Positions 21,173 through 31,900 of a stretch of 64,000 bases of DNA are shown here, one piece after another. The stretch is taken from positions 396,771 through 460,770 of the forward strand of contig CACRXP010000404.1 in NCBI GenBank assembly GCA_902702965.1. The letters are read 5' to 3'. Made by a program: the position numbers and the translations under genes. Each line of letters starts with the position of its first letter. The first letter of the stretch is position 1. This DNA comes from Spirometra erinaceieuropaei. Its lineage: Eukaryota > Platyhelminthes > Cestoda > Diphyllobothriidea > Diphyllobothriidae. The notes below the pieces were generated by a model, which worked only from the letters and a program-made list of their open reading frames with translations, was not told the DNA's origin and searched no databases.

Positions 21173-22160
21173 CAGTAGGTGGGTTAACTCATAAAATGTC
21201 AACCGAAATTCCGAAATGTGTTTTCTTTTCAAAACGATTGATTAGGTGGGGTTCTGAAAATATTCATCATGCACCATAATTCTAAAATATTTCTGTCACG
21301 TTAGGATGTCGGCTTTCGAATGAACTTTCTTCTGCCTGTATGCAAAAACTACACTCCGTACAAAATGACCACATAAGTTGCATGCATTTTTCTCGCTGAT
21401 TTTCGATGCCCCTAAAAGTCCAATTATAATTCATGAAAACCATGCATAAAAATATTCATTCTTTTGCTCGTGCGGTAAATTATTACGTCTTCTTCCAATT
21501 TTATACTCGCAGGAAGGGTATAGTTCGGTCTTCAAAAACTTTTCCAATTCCCGAATAATTTTGAACCCGCTCTACCGTTACACTTGCATTCAGGGTTTCC
21601 GTACTACAAGCCGTATATTTTCCGCGTACGGAAAACCTTCCATGTCTCTACGGTAATAAAGGGGGTTTATATAGGCTTCGTAGAATTTAGCAGTGGATTT
21701 TGTCCATAATGTTACCTTGACGAGCTACATTTATAAAAAAACACATGACGATTTCTGAACGGCCATATTACAGTATTTAAAAGTCCCACAGTTGGAAACT
21801 TTTTAAAACCGAATTATGTCACTCTTTCGAGTATAAAATTAGAAGAAAACGTATTTTTTGCGAATGAGCGGAAGAAAGAATATTCTTATGCATGTTATCC
21901 AGGAAATATAACTGGAAATTTTGGGGTATCGAAAATCAATTAGAAAATAATCATGGTACTCAAGTAGTCATTTTTATTAAGTGTAGTTTTTGCACGCAGC
22001 CGAAAAGAATTGCATTCGAAATCCAGTATCCTGAGGCAACTGAATGATTATATAGTGATGTTGCAGACTGTACTTTTACAACCCTACTTAATTAATATTT
22101 TCGAAACGAAAACGCATTTCGGAATTGTGGTTGGAATTTCATTTGTTAGCCCACTTACTC
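21173..22160. mobile_element. LIR element, complete copy (988 bp)
   Basis: The left end CAGTAGGTGGGTTAACTCAT follows TA (21171-21172). The right end GTTAGCCCACTTACTC precedes TA (22161-22162). Arms of roughly 350-400 bp are imperfect reverse complements, for example GGCTTTCGAATGAAC against its partner near 22015. A non-palindromic centre carries TTTTCCGCGTACGGAAAA. The short frame near 22010 runs out of the right arm and is not an element gene. The TA flanks and CAGT ends suggest a Tc1/mariner-related non-autonomous element. Confidence 0.85.
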
Positions 22161-22162
22161 TA

Positions 22163-22539
22163 CGATATTTCGACCCTTCAGACTATGCCTTTCTTCCACA
22201 GGGCGATGTTATGGTAGAGACTGATAGAACATCGGAATCATTTGTTTGTCTAAACTTTCAAATTGGACTTATCAGTCAACCAGCCATAAGGTTTGGAGGC
22301 GACCCTGTAGACGGACGCCAGACCAAACATCGTCTGACTGAGTTCGCTTCAGAAGCCCAGACTTCAATCGGCGCCCCACTAGTTCTGCTTCGGAGGCTTT
22401 GCAATTTCTGAGTAACCTCTTTAAAATCCAATTACCTACCAGCCAGGTCTACCAAACGTTTGTTACCTTTTAGGAGTCATGGTAAATCTTCAGCAGCGCA
22501 TCGATTCGGGATAAAGGAGCGAGATTCAGGATGTTGTAC
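22163..22539. other. No recognisable feature
   Basis: A short open frame overlaps this interval, but it begins inside the LIR right arm and shows no domain. Confidence 0.4.
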
Positions 22540-22960
22540 ATTCGACGGAATATCTTTGTAACATTCGACTGTCGTGCCCGACGATGTCCGTCGTAGTGAT
22601 CCACAGATACGGTAACTTGCATCAACTGCACTCTCTCCTTCACCAGGCCTTGGCCCAGTGTCAAGACGTAGCTAAGAAGATTGGAGACAGGGAGGGCGCA
22701 AGTAGACGTCACGGCCGGCCCGCACTTAGGCGTACCGTCACACCTCCTAGTCCACAACAATCACTTGACCAAGATTTTTACTAACAACTATGCCACGACG
22801 GGTCAGAAGGGGGATGAGTAGCAGCCATGTTCACGACCTGTATATTCAGAGGGAGCGTAAGCGCATCTGCCGACAGGAAGCCAGATACCGGAGAACAGCT
22901 GTGAGAGCCATAATTTGCTGATCCTAGCATAGCGGATGCTAGCATACCTTGAGACCGAAA
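22540..22960. repeat. RepX dispersed repeat, copy 2
   Basis: It shares CGACGATGTCCGTCGTAG, ATCAACTGCACTCTCTCC, AGTGTCAAGACGTAGC, GGGTCAGAAGGGGGATGAG and GCGTAAGCGCATCTGCCG with copies 1 and 3, in the same order. No coding domain is visible. Confidence 0.6.
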
Positions 22961-23129
22961 TGTCTTTAGAAGAAGCACAAGACCACCGCCACGACTTTTC
23001 AGATTGCTGTGTAGACTTGACGAGGGATTTTAACGAAATGGAGTATTACTCATACAATCTGCCACAAATAGCAAAGGGAACAAATGCTTTCGGTAACTCA
23101 TCATCACCAAGACAGTTACATGGGCAATG

Positions 23130-23152
23130 ACATGGATATATATATATATACC
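23130..23152. repeat. (TA)n microsatellite
   Basis: Short alternating TA run. Confidence 0.8.
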
Positions 23153-23429
23153 CCGGTTATAATTAAGAGTGATCATTACCCTTGTATATGTATCGGCCTG
23201 ATGGTGAGTTACCAAAAACATACGTTCACCAGCTGACACTTCAATCGTACTATGGGAATTTCCGCAGAAACTGCAAAGTACAAAACACGATTTTTTTCCG
23301 AATGGATTATTTGCAATTCTTTTAACTGCCAGCTTTGCATGAGTTTATAGCTATTTCCTAGCTATGTAGTGAAGAAGCAAATGTTTTATATCGTCTTTTC
23401 AACAGCTGAGATGCTACGGCGACTCATTC

Positions 23430-23900
23430 TATGGGACCCAGCCACATCTTCAAGTATGACAAGGACTAAGAGTCCTGCATGAGCGGCACCTCCTCGATTC
23501 ATGGTTCGCCGACCCGTACAATGCCCCCCCTACTCAGTCAGTGTGAGACTTTGTCTGGATAGGGTAAGTGAACACGCCAAGGGGGATTGGGGTGCGGCCG
23601 ATCACCACCTCCCATAACATTACTAAAATGTCATATTGCTGAATCGTTATCACTGCAATAACTAACAACGGTAATGAAATTACGGCAACTAACGACACGA
23701 ATGCTGACGGACAAGCAATCGTCGCAAAATAAGCGACAGTCGGCGATGGGTCCCATTTGCTCATCATGATAGGCATGTGGTTGCATGACGAATGCATCGC
23801 TGTCTCCGATGATGAATTCGAGTAGGAATCCGAAACTTCAGGCGGACCAAATGAATGTTTGAGTGCTTGCCTCTTCTTCCTCACAATTGCTTTCTGGAAC
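23430..23900 (+). mobile_element. PLE-B 3' region fragment
   Basis: It contains ATTACGGCAACTAACGAC, as in the PLE-B region after the endonuclease, and the tail TCTCCGATGATGAATTCGAG with AGGAATCCGAAACTTCAGG. The hammerhead-like core is mutated (CCGATGA; CTTC for CGTC). The minus-strand 133-codon frame here is a shadow. Confidence 0.55.
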
Positions 23901-24849
23901 ACCATTTCATTTTTAATGGAAAGCTGACCCTTCATTAGGCTTTTGGTGTAATAAAACCATTCATAACGTCATCTTGTCCGTTGTCTTAAATTAATTCGTT
24001 CTGAACATTTACCGTTACTCTACTTGGGAAAGCGAGAAGTCCGAGAACGAAACACAACAGATGTGGTATTGAATTTCGAGTATGCTTCGGAACAAGCTAA
24101 ACGACACTTTTATGACCTTCATGTTCCATTTGGGTCAATTTACTGTTTGGCAGAACGACCTGTTAAAAAACAAGATCCGGAGATTAATGGATGATCTGAT
24201 TTATTGTTACTTCTCTTGCGGCTGGGCTGCGCATTTGCCTGTTTCAGTCCGCAATGGACCAATCATGAGGCCAGCAAAATTGTTTGTGCCCAATTTAGGC
24301 GCGTCCTCTAGTTCACAAGCTCAATGATACTATCAAAGTTCGGTTTAAAAGGCTTTTAAGACGACTGTTTGTTTTCATTGGTTAGTTTATTGAAATGCCC
24401 GTACCAAGTGAATAAAATTTACGACTGTTCCGTTACATGTAGAAAAAAACTATCGGTTTTTCTATGCTGCATGACCGCTCAGTTCCAGTACCTGAGGATG
24501 TCTGTATGAGGAGATGGTCTCAGCGTTGTTCGTGCATTCCTTTATTAAGTATAAATCATCCCCAGGACAAGTATTTTTACCAAAAAGAACGTTCATCTTC
24601 ATTTTAAATCGGAAAAGCCGATGACTTTGCCGATGGAATACATCAATATAATCAACACTAAACCTCAACTTAGCAAGTCATTTATACGTGACGATTGATT
24701 GTAAAAACTCGATGCAAAGAGAAGCTGCAGTTTTCTGTTTGAATAATTATCGTTGCGTTGGCTATGTTACCACCGATAGCTTATGGCATCGGATAGATTT
24801 CGGCAGAAAGCTATTTCCGCCGCCTAAATTGCAGAATAGAGACAAAATT
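23901..24849. other. No recognisable feature
   Basis: Short frames without known domains. No repeat link was found. Confidence 0.4.
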
Positions 24850-25472
24850 AGATTTTTAAAAAGTTTCTAATTGTAGGAGTTTTGAGAAACGTAAAATGGC
24901 CGTTCGTAAATCGTCATTTCTCTTACTTTATCTGTGTGGCTTGTAAAGTTAACAATATGGATCAACCCCACTGCTGAATTTATGGAAGCTTTATGGTCCC
25001 ACTTTATTACCGTAGAGAAATACATGGTTTTCCATACGCTGAAAATATACGGCTTGTTGTTTGAAAACACTGAATCTAAATGTAACGGTAGAGTGGGTTC
25101 AAAGTTATCCGGCAACTGGAGAGGTTTTTGAAAACCGAATTACACCATTTCTTCTAGTATAAGATTGAAACAAGACTTAATTGTCTGCCAAATGAACGGA
25201 AGAATGAATATTTTATGCATCTTTTCCATTAACTACAATTTGACTTTTAGGGGCATAGAAAATCAATGAGAAAAATGCTTGTCACCTAGGTAGTCATTTT
25301 TATAGAGTATAGTTTTTGCATGCGCCAGAAAGTCAGCATCCTGAGGCAACTGAAATATTAGAGAATTATGTTGCAGACTGACTAGTTTTACAACTCTACT
25401 TATTTAATCCTTTCGAACCGAAAACACATTCCGGAATTTCGGTTGACATTTCATGAGTTAGCACCCATTTCG
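24850..25472. mobile_element. LIR element, 5'-truncated
   Basis: It begins at the inner edge of one arm (TTTTTAAAAAGTTTCTAATTG), continues through the centre (TGTGGCTTGTAAAGTTAAC; CCGTAGAGAAATACATGG) and has a full right arm ending GAGTTAGCACCCATTTCG next to TA (25473-25474). The left arm is missing. Confidence 0.8.
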
Positions 25473-25474
25473 TA

Positions 25475-26337
25475 CATGCTGCCTAAGTGATAACGACTTT
25501 AAAAAATGAAGAGTTGACAGCCGCCAATATAAGAGGGTATTTTCTGCGAATGCTTGAGGACAGTGGGCTGTTGCGGATAAGATGCTCGATTCAATATCAG
25601 CAGTTTCCGCGGTCTGTTTCTCAGTCCTCACCCCGTCGTCGGTGTCTGTGTGGCGATCCTCCCCGCAGCACGTCAATCAGTATGCTACCTCCATTTTCGG
25701 CATTTTGCTTCGTATTTTATTTTTGTTTCTCCGGCCATTAAAAAGGCTAAGCAAAGATCTCAAACCATCCTTTTTTGGTCGAATTAAAACGCATGCAGTC
25801 TACACGTTGTCGTGTTTTAGCTGTACTGGCGGCAGATTGGAAAAACTGAGATCTAGATTGTCATTACTCCCGCCGGCTCTTCATTTCAGCCTTCATGGTT
25901 GTGTGAAGGTTGTTGTTGTTGTTGAGATGCGTGTCCATCTGCGAGATAAAATTAAGGGATTTTCGTTTGTCACTCGGCGGTGACCAGAAAACGCGACATT
26001 TCATGGACATCTTGTATATGAAAGCATTTTTGCTAGGGAAACCTTCATTTATGTCCTTTATACCTACTCCTCTGTCAGCACATTGTCTTATTTTCAATGC
26101 CCGAGCGGTTTTTATTTCTGCTGTATCACTCTGAGTCAAATTGGGCAGAAGAGGGATCACATTTTACTAATGAAAATATGCTAAATCGTTCCTTCCGGCT
26201 GACTTTCTGAAGGTACAGATAAATCAGAGCGCTGTTTTTGAACTGCGCATAATATTTCAAAAGAAGGTGCTATTCCTAATCCCTCCAATTAACATGTCAA
26301 ATCTCCTTTGCAAACGGTATTATCGTCAATTAACTAA
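25475..26337. other. No recognisable gene
   Basis: A frame at 25582-25983 is open but shows no known domain. A (TGT)n-like stretch lies at 25908-25924. Confidence 0.4.
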
Positions 26338-26475
26338 ATTTCGAAAAATCCCGCGACCTCGATGGGATTCGAACCCACGACAGAACGAGGAAGGCTTGAG
26401 TACAGTCCACAGTTTAACCACCTCAGCCACGAGGCCCCACAGGAGTCACGAGCTTAATCAAATTTGAGGCAGGCT
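26338..26475 (-). mobile_element. SINE-2 copy with tRNA-Leu-like head
   Basis: On the minus strand, 26436-26355 is an 82-nt tRNA-like sequence. Its 7-bp acceptor stem is GGCCTCG with CGAGGTC, the A-box is TGGCTGAGGTGG and the B-box is GGTTCGAATCC in a 5-bp T stem. The anticodon stem does not pair, so it is not a usable tRNA. A tail GCGGGATTTTTCGAAATT follows and is shared with the copy at 27050-27190. A head GATTAAGCTCGTGACTCC is shared with the copy at 26640. Confidence 0.65.
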
Positions 26476-26639
26476 ACCCGCCCTACCTACTTTAACCTAA
26501 GGAATTCTATTTTAATTCAGTAAGCTAACGTCCAAAACAGGATTCCCGAGGCAATCAATCTAGAATCCATCGGAAGACCATCAGGCTCACTTGTCAGCAT
26601 AGATTTTGTGGGAAGATTTGAATTATTGATTTGTCCAGT

Positions 26640-26765
26640 TTGTGAAATACCCAGTAGTCTCTGTTGGCAAGGGGAAGACTTGAGGACAGCAAACGCTCCA
26701 ACCGCCTGAGCAACGAGGCGACACTGGGAAACGTCAGCTTAATTACATTTGGGTCAAGTTAATCA
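26640..26765 (-). mobile_element. SINE-2 copy, decayed
   Basis: The minus strand reads AATTAAGCTGACGTTTCCCA, GTCGCCTCGTTGCTCAGGCG and GTTGGAGCG, matching the head and A-box region of SINE-2. The B-box part is lost. Confidence 0.5.
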
Positions 26766-26769
26766 TCCA

Positions 26770-26830
26770 GCCGAATGTGATTAAACGCACGGCGTCTGGT
26801 GGGGCCTCGTAACCCTGGGAGTTAGTGTTA
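26770..26830 (+). mobile_element. SINE-2 head fragment
   Basis: AATGTGATTAAACGCACGGC followed by GGTGGGGCCTCGTAACCC matches the SINE-2 head on the plus strand, facing the previous copy. Confidence 0.4.
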
Positions 26831-27049
26831 TCTGTGCTGAAGTCTGGCCTACTTTCAGAACCTACCGAGACCACCGGTTTTTTTTACAAATAGATCAAAT
26901 CAATTATTCAAATCGGCCAAAAACGTCTATGAATTAAACGAGCCTGATAGTCATCTGGTGAATTCCAGATTGATTGCTTAGGAAGTCTCACAGGAGCAGT
27001 CAGAGCACTGTATGCGAAATGGTGGATGCTGCACTGGTAACTCGCCCAA

Positions 27050-27190
27050 ATTTTATTAAACTCCCGATTCCTATTGAGCCTCGAAGCTCAGATGGGTAGA
27101 GCTCCGGGTGTGCTCTAGCCTTGCCCGTACAGTCGTGAACTCGAATCCCACCGAGGTCAGCGAGGTTTCCGTAATTAAGTCAAATGAATA
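27050..27190 (+). mobile_element. SINE-2 copy
   Basis: The head ATTTTATTAAACTCCCGATT is followed by GAGCCTCGAAGCTCAGATGG (A-box region), CTCGAATCCCACCGAGGTC (B-box and acceptor side) and the tail CGAGGTTTCCGTAATTAAG. It has the same organisation as the minus-strand copy at 26.4 kb. Confidence 0.55.
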
Positions 27191-27934
27191 AATTTGGTGG
27201 ACGGCAATAGCAGATGCAAACGAAATGTTGTATGTTTCTAGGAAGGCCTTGGGACAGCCTTTCCTTTGTAAATATTAGGCTCAGTTCAGAGACTGCATTC
27301 TGAATTTGTTGCACCGTCAGCAAGTCAACAAGTAGGGGCGATTTAGTTGATGTCCATTGGCAAAATATGCCCCCTTCTGTCCAAGTTGTTTACTGTTGAT
27401 CTATACTACTTTCCTCAGAATAATCCCGTATAAATAAAAACAGGCAGGACGTTTAGGCATCGCAAAATGACTCACCACTTTCTTAAACTCCACGGCTACA
27501 GTTGGGTGTTGAGTGAGCTTAGGAGAACACAACACGTACTGCCAATCCCTAGACCGCTTATCTCCTTTACCGGCGTCCACCAGCTCGGCCTGCCTCGCCT
27601 CCTGGACGCACACACACCCACACACCCACACCAAACCCGAGCTTTGAAGAAAAGACATGGGGTGCGATCTGTCGGTCTGCGGTGTTTGCCTCTGCTAACG
27701 AGGTAGGAAGTAAAAATCCCAAAAGTGGGGGCGCAAGTAAGGTTCTCACTGGAAACTTTGGCCAATCTCAGGGACCTTTACTAGTTACTTTTTAATAGTT
27801 GCTATTACTGCACAAGCTGGGGTGACAGTTTGGGAAACTTACACGATAAAACGTATTTCATTTCCAAAGAACTCAATGTATTTCTAATGTATACATTTAT
27901 ATATCCCCCGATCGCCTTCCCGTCCTCTTATATA
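27191..27934. other. No recognisable gene
   Basis: Overlapping frames near 27400-27765 include a (CACACCCA)n-like stretch at 27607-27632. I see no domain. Confidence 0.4.
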
Positions 27935-28740
27935 CAGTAGATGTGCTAAGTCATGAAATGTCAACGAAAATTTCGAAATGCGTTCTCGTTTCGAAAAGAT
28001 AAATTAAGTAGTGTTGTAAAACTAATCATGATGCAGTATAAATCTATAATTATCCAGTTAACTCAGAGTGTCGGCTTTCGAAAGAACGTATTTTCGGCTG
28101 CATGCAAGATCTATACTCTGCAAAAAAATGACTACTAAAGCAGTATGCCATTTTCTCATTGATTTTCGATGCCCTTGAAAATTCAATTATATTTCATGGA
28201 AAACATGCATAAAGATATTCATTCTTTTACTTTTTCGGTAGAAAATCACGTCTTCTTCCAAATTTGTGCTTAAAAGAAGAGTATAATTCGGTTTTAAAAA
28301 GCTCTTCTAATTTCCGAATAATTTTGAACCCGACCTGCTGTTACACTTGCATTCGGGGTTTCAAAAATTCATGCTGTATATTTTCCGTGTACGGAAAACC
28401 ATGCAATTCTCTACGGTGTTAAGAGGAGACTATATGAAGTTCATACAATTAAGCAGTGAATTTGAGCAATATTGTTAACTTTACAAGCCACATTCATAAA
28501 TGCAGATACCTGACGTTTCTTGAACGGCCATTTCACGGTATTAAAAAATCTCACAATCAGAAACTTTTTTAAAACCGAATTATACTCTTCTTTTGAGTAT
28601 GAAATTGGTAGAAGACGTGATTTTCTACCGAATGAGTAAAAGAATCAATATTTTTATGCTCGTTTTCCATGAAATATAATTGAATTTTCAAGGGCATCGA
28701 AAAGCAAAGCGAAAATTGTATACTACTTAAGTAGTCGTTT
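27935..28740. mobile_element. LIR element, right end lost at PLE-B junction
   Basis: It starts CAGTAGATGTGCTAAGTCAT after TA (27933-27934). The left arm, centre (TTTTCCGTGTACGGAAAA) and most of the right arm are present. The right arm stops after ACTTAAGTAGTCGTTTTT, where PLE-B coding sequence begins, so about 185 bp are missing. Confidence 0.8.
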
Positions 28741-30039
28741 TTGAACGTCCAAGTCCTTCAGCTCCTGAAGCTCTGTCTCAGGACGTACTTCACGTTCGAC
28801 GAGACAATTTACGAACAGGTGAAGGGCACACCACTGGGCTCGCCGACTTCGGGATTCATCGCCGAGCCGGTCCTGCAACGGTAAGAGTCGCTGGTCTTCC
28901 AACACCACAGACCGAAATTCTGGGCCCGGTATGTGGATGATATCTTCGTCGTCATCGAACGGAATCAGGTGTTGACATGCCAAGAACATCTAAACGCCGT
29001 CTTCCTGGACATTTAATTTACGATGGAAGAGGAAGAGAACAACCAGCTGGCCTTCCTGGATGTCCTCGTATGCCGCAAAGGTTGTGGTGAATTAAAAACC
29101 AAAGTGATCAGGAAAGCGACAAATACGATGCAATTTCTGAACTTCAACAGTAACCACCCAATCAGCCACAAACGCAGTTGTGTAAGGACGCTCTATTGGC
29201 GTGTCGAAACGCACTACAGTGAGCCGGAGGACAAAATGACCGAAATCCAATACCTCCGACGGGTCTTCAAAGCCAATGGCTACCCGCGCAACTTCGTCGA
29301 CCGGTGCATACGCAAAAGGGACGAAAGGCCTAACCTCACGGCTAGTGTCGTTTGGAGCCGTTTGTCGGATCTGGTGCAGTTGCGGATAAACCAACTTTGT
29401 CGGAGAAACCGGAAGACAGCTCCGAACGAGAATGGCCGAACACGCGGCAGCGGTGCGCAGAAATGATTCCAGTTCTCAAGTTGCGGCTCATTCGACAAGA
29501 TCCGGCAGCAGATTCAAATTCGATGAGGCCGAAATTATCGCAAGAGGTGACAACAGCGTGAACCGGGAGCTACTGGAATCAGGGTTTACTGGGCCCCAGT
29601 CCATTAACAAGTGCAATGACCTTCCTCTTCCATACTCGTGTGCTGAGACTTCGCCTAGACGGAGTAACAAGCCATGCGAGGAGCGCAGAGGTGAACACTT
29701 TTCCCGACACCAGGGTCAGCGAGTTAGATGGGCCAGCAATCATCACGCCAACATCCAACGCACGTGATGAGATTGCAGCAATTAACGACGCGAATGTCGG
29801 CCATCAAACAATTAGCACACTAAGCACGACGATCCCCGATAAAGGGGAGAGCCATGAACGTTCATAGGTATGCGCTAGCATGGCTACTGCATCTTATAAA
29901 TGCCGCAGCCCCTTGTGCAACAACCACCCGTTTCTGCTTTTTTGTCTCTGATGATGGATTCGAGTAGGAATCCGATACGTCAGGCTAGTAAAGCTCTTGT
30001 CCCGGCGATCGTGCTTCCTTCTTTAAGAACCTCTTCCTT

Positions 30040-30042
<3 letters not shown>
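28741..30042 (+). pseudogene. PLE-B: reverse transcriptase and endonuclease, 5'-truncated
   Basis: One frame from 28741 shows TYFTFDETIYEQVKGTPLGS and PTSGFIAE (RT motif B), a TAA stop at 28882-28884, FWARYVDDIFVVI (catalytic YVDD motif C), a TAA at 29014-29016, QLAFLDVLVCRKG, NFNSNHPISHKRS and LRRVFKANGYPRNFV. A +1 shift near 29370-29400 then gives the GIY-YIG endonuclease: NFVGETGRQLRTRMAEHAAA, SSQVAAHSTRSGSRFKFDEA and GPQSINKCNDLPLPYS. RT followed by GIY-YIG is the diagnostic PLE layout. The 3' tail (29870-30042) includes a hammerhead-like motif and ends at a (TA)n run. Two stops and a frameshift make it inactive. The N-terminal RT motifs are gone. Confidence 0.9.
29944..29985 (+). ncRNA. 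Hammerhead-like motif in PLE-B tail
   Basis: Helix I is GTCT/AGGC (4 bp with one G-U). The core is CTGATGA (29948-29954). Helix II is a perfect 6 bp, GGATTC (29956-29961) with GAATCC (29968-29973). Next come GATA (a one-base change from GAAA) and CGTC, with the ACGT palindrome as helix III. One extra T follows CTGATGA. Confidence 0.4.

Positions 30043-30075
<33 letters not shown>
30043..30075. repeat. (TA)n microsatellite
   Basis: Alternating AT run of about 32 bp between the PLE-B end and the PLE-C fragment. Confidence 0.9.
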
Positions 30076-30077
<2 letters not shown>

Positions 30078-30081
30078 CAAG

Positions 30082-30680
30082 ATGGCTAGGCTGGTGCTCG
30101 AAAGCTGTTCCTCAGTTGGCACAATCAACAGGGCTATTGATCTTCACCCGGCCTACCAGGCGCTGCGTACAAGGCTCCAGTCAGTCCAGACGGGGCCGAC
30201 AGTACTGGCGAGCGAGTCGCGGCTCCTCCAACAGTTGTCACCTTCACAGCAGGGGGAAGGAGCCAGCCGGAGGTCACACGACCAACGCGAGACATCGCAT
30301 CACCGACGCGCCCAGACAGCCGAGCGTGATTCGCACATGCAACGGCAACTGATCAGTCCATCCGATTATGAGGTGAGGGCCCATGGGCACACAGGATTTG
30401 CAGCAATTACGACAGCCGGTCAGGGGGCAGAGGTCACAGGAGCGCGCCATTGGCCGCCCACGGAGGAAACAAAGCCAATCCCCAGCCAGAAGGCAGGTCA
30501 GAGTTCGTGCGTCAGGCATGCCTATAACACAAGACAGACGGCGAGGCAGAACAACTTCGAGCAAGCAGGAACAGACACCCCACCACTCTGATGATGGAAA
30601 CGCAGAAGTTTCCGAAACGTCAGCACCAATACACTGTGGTCCATGCAATCGCCCCTTTTTCATCTTCGTCTTCTTTTGGG
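30082..30680 (+). CDS. PLE-C C-terminal region (169 codons) and 3' tail, partial
   Basis: An open frame at 30082-30591 begins ARLVLESCSSVGTINRAIDL then HPAYQALRTRLQ. I read this as the C-terminal end of a PLE endonuclease protein. The rest (Gln/Ser/Arg-rich, QQLSPSQQGEGASRRSHDQR) is low-complexity and has no named domain. The first ATG is probably not a real start, because the upstream protein is cut off at the (TA)n run. The stop overlaps the hammerhead-like motif at 30588. The tail continues CCAATACACTGTGG and CGCCCCTTTTTCATC. It is a fragment without catalytic residues. That the frame is open suggests a younger copy than its neighbours. Confidence 0.55.
30588..30621 (+). ncRNA. Hammerhead-like motif in PLE-C tail
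   Basis: The core is CTGATGA (30588-30594) and GAAA (30614-30617). Helix II is a perfect 6 bp, GGAAAC (30596-30601) with GTTTCC (30608-30613), with a GCAGAA loop. Helix III is the ACGT palindrome and position 17 is C30621. Helix II differs from PLE-B by paired changes (GGATTC/GAATCC). Helix I is short next to the core, with a possible outer ACCAC/GTGGT. One extra T follows CTGATGA. Confidence 0.45.
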
Positions 30681-30689
30681 GATGATGAA

Positions 30690-30708
30690 CGGGATATATA
30701 TATATATC
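30690..30708. repeat. (TA)n microsatellite
   Basis: Short alternating TA run next to the inverted repeat. Confidence 0.7.
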
Positions 30709-30767
30709 AGAGCGGATACGACAGAGTCTGGTGGGTAGATTGATACAGCACTGTTTCGGGCTTGTTT

Positions 30768-31900
30768 GCCTTCATTCAGCTAACCATAACCCTGACCACC
30801 AGCTGGGACCGGAATCACAAACATGCGCACAGACGCACCTGGCGCAGCTGGTCCACCACTGGGGTCTACCAGATGGATCATAAGCACTTCATCGAACCGA
30901 AGTTCATCAGTGCCTCGCCACCTGCCATTCTCTGTCGCTGCAGATCGGGTATTTATTCACTCAGGAATGGGCGCACACCGATCCATTGGCTTCCCAGAAA
31001 GAAACATGCTCCATATGGTTGACAAAGGTCAAGGACAGGCAACCAATTACCAAGCCGAAGTCGGCCAAGTCATAATAACAGCGAGGAGAGACGACAGAAA
31101 ATGCGGGTATATTGATATTGTACGGAGCTTGTTTGCTTCGCGAGGCCAATAGATCGGTGTGCGCCTATTGCTGATTGAATAAATACCCGATCTGCAGCGA
31201 CAGCGGATGACAGCTGGCTATTCACTGATGGACTGTAACGCCCCTGGACTTGGACAGAGTTGTTTGAATGAGGTGACACTTTTCCGCGTGAGGACCTAGG
31301 GTGGAGATGGCGTAACCGCGTGTCAGTGAAGATGGCCGGTGCCCCTTCCTCTCTCATCCGCCGATCCCTTCCCCCCTACCGTACCGTACCGTAACGCTCG
31401 CCTCGCTCTCCGTATCACAACATCGGCACTGCCTCGGCCCTCCCCTGCAGTTGCCCACAGCGCTGCGCTCCCCACCGGTTATTTAGCTGGCATGTCGGTA
31501 TCGCCTCTTCCCCCAGACAGGTTATTCTTCAACTGTAACTCATCCCCCTGTATTGTTAACAGTTATTATACACATTTTCCTTGCTTGTCTCGTTATGCAT
31601 TACACCATTTCCATTACTCGATCTGCCTTCTTCCCCGGTGCATGGACGAGTATCAAGAAGTGTTAACAGTTCCGTTCAGGGTCTAACCCGGCCAGGATCT
31701 CTCATCTGCGTTTCCTTTCTCTGGTGTGTGCTACCCTCGACGTCCTCCCCCGCTACAGGTCTTCGCTTCGATGAAGTGCTTATGACCCATTTGGTTGACA
31801 CCAGTATTGGACCAACTGCGCCAGGCGTGTCTGCGCGTACGTTTATGTTCCTGGTCTAAACTGTTGGCCAGGGTTATGACTGCTGAATGAAGGCAAAATA
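30768..31900. repeat. 1.1 kb interrupted inverted repeat
   Basis: The outer arms are 30768-30905 and the reverse complement of 31750-31897. They share TTTGCCTTCATTCAGC, ACGCCTGGCGCAGTTGGTCC-like sequence and CATAAGCACTTCATCGAA. The inner arms are 30937-30998 and the reverse complement of 31139-31207, sharing CGCTGCAGATCGGGTATTTA and GGCGCACACCGAT. Translated outer arms give similar peptides (TWRSWSTTGVYQMDHKHFIE versus AWRSWSNTGVNQMGHKHFIE), but no domain is recognised. It could be two facing copies of an unknown repeat. Confidence 0.65.

Noticed and set aside
22010..22411. 133-codon frame at 22.0 kb
   Set aside because: It starts in the LIR arm and reads into unrelated flank. No domain.
23534..23935. 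133-codon minus-strand frame with a hydrophobic stretch
   Set aside because: It lies antisense to a PLE-B 3' tail, and the apparent membrane segment is a chance product.
26355..26436. Functional tRNA gene
   Set aside because: Acceptor and T stems pair but the anticodon stem does not, and flanks are shared with SINE-2 copies.
28723..28989. Minus-strand frame opposite the PLE-B reverse transcriptase
   Set aside because: It is a shadow of the plus-strand RT, which has motif B and YVDD.
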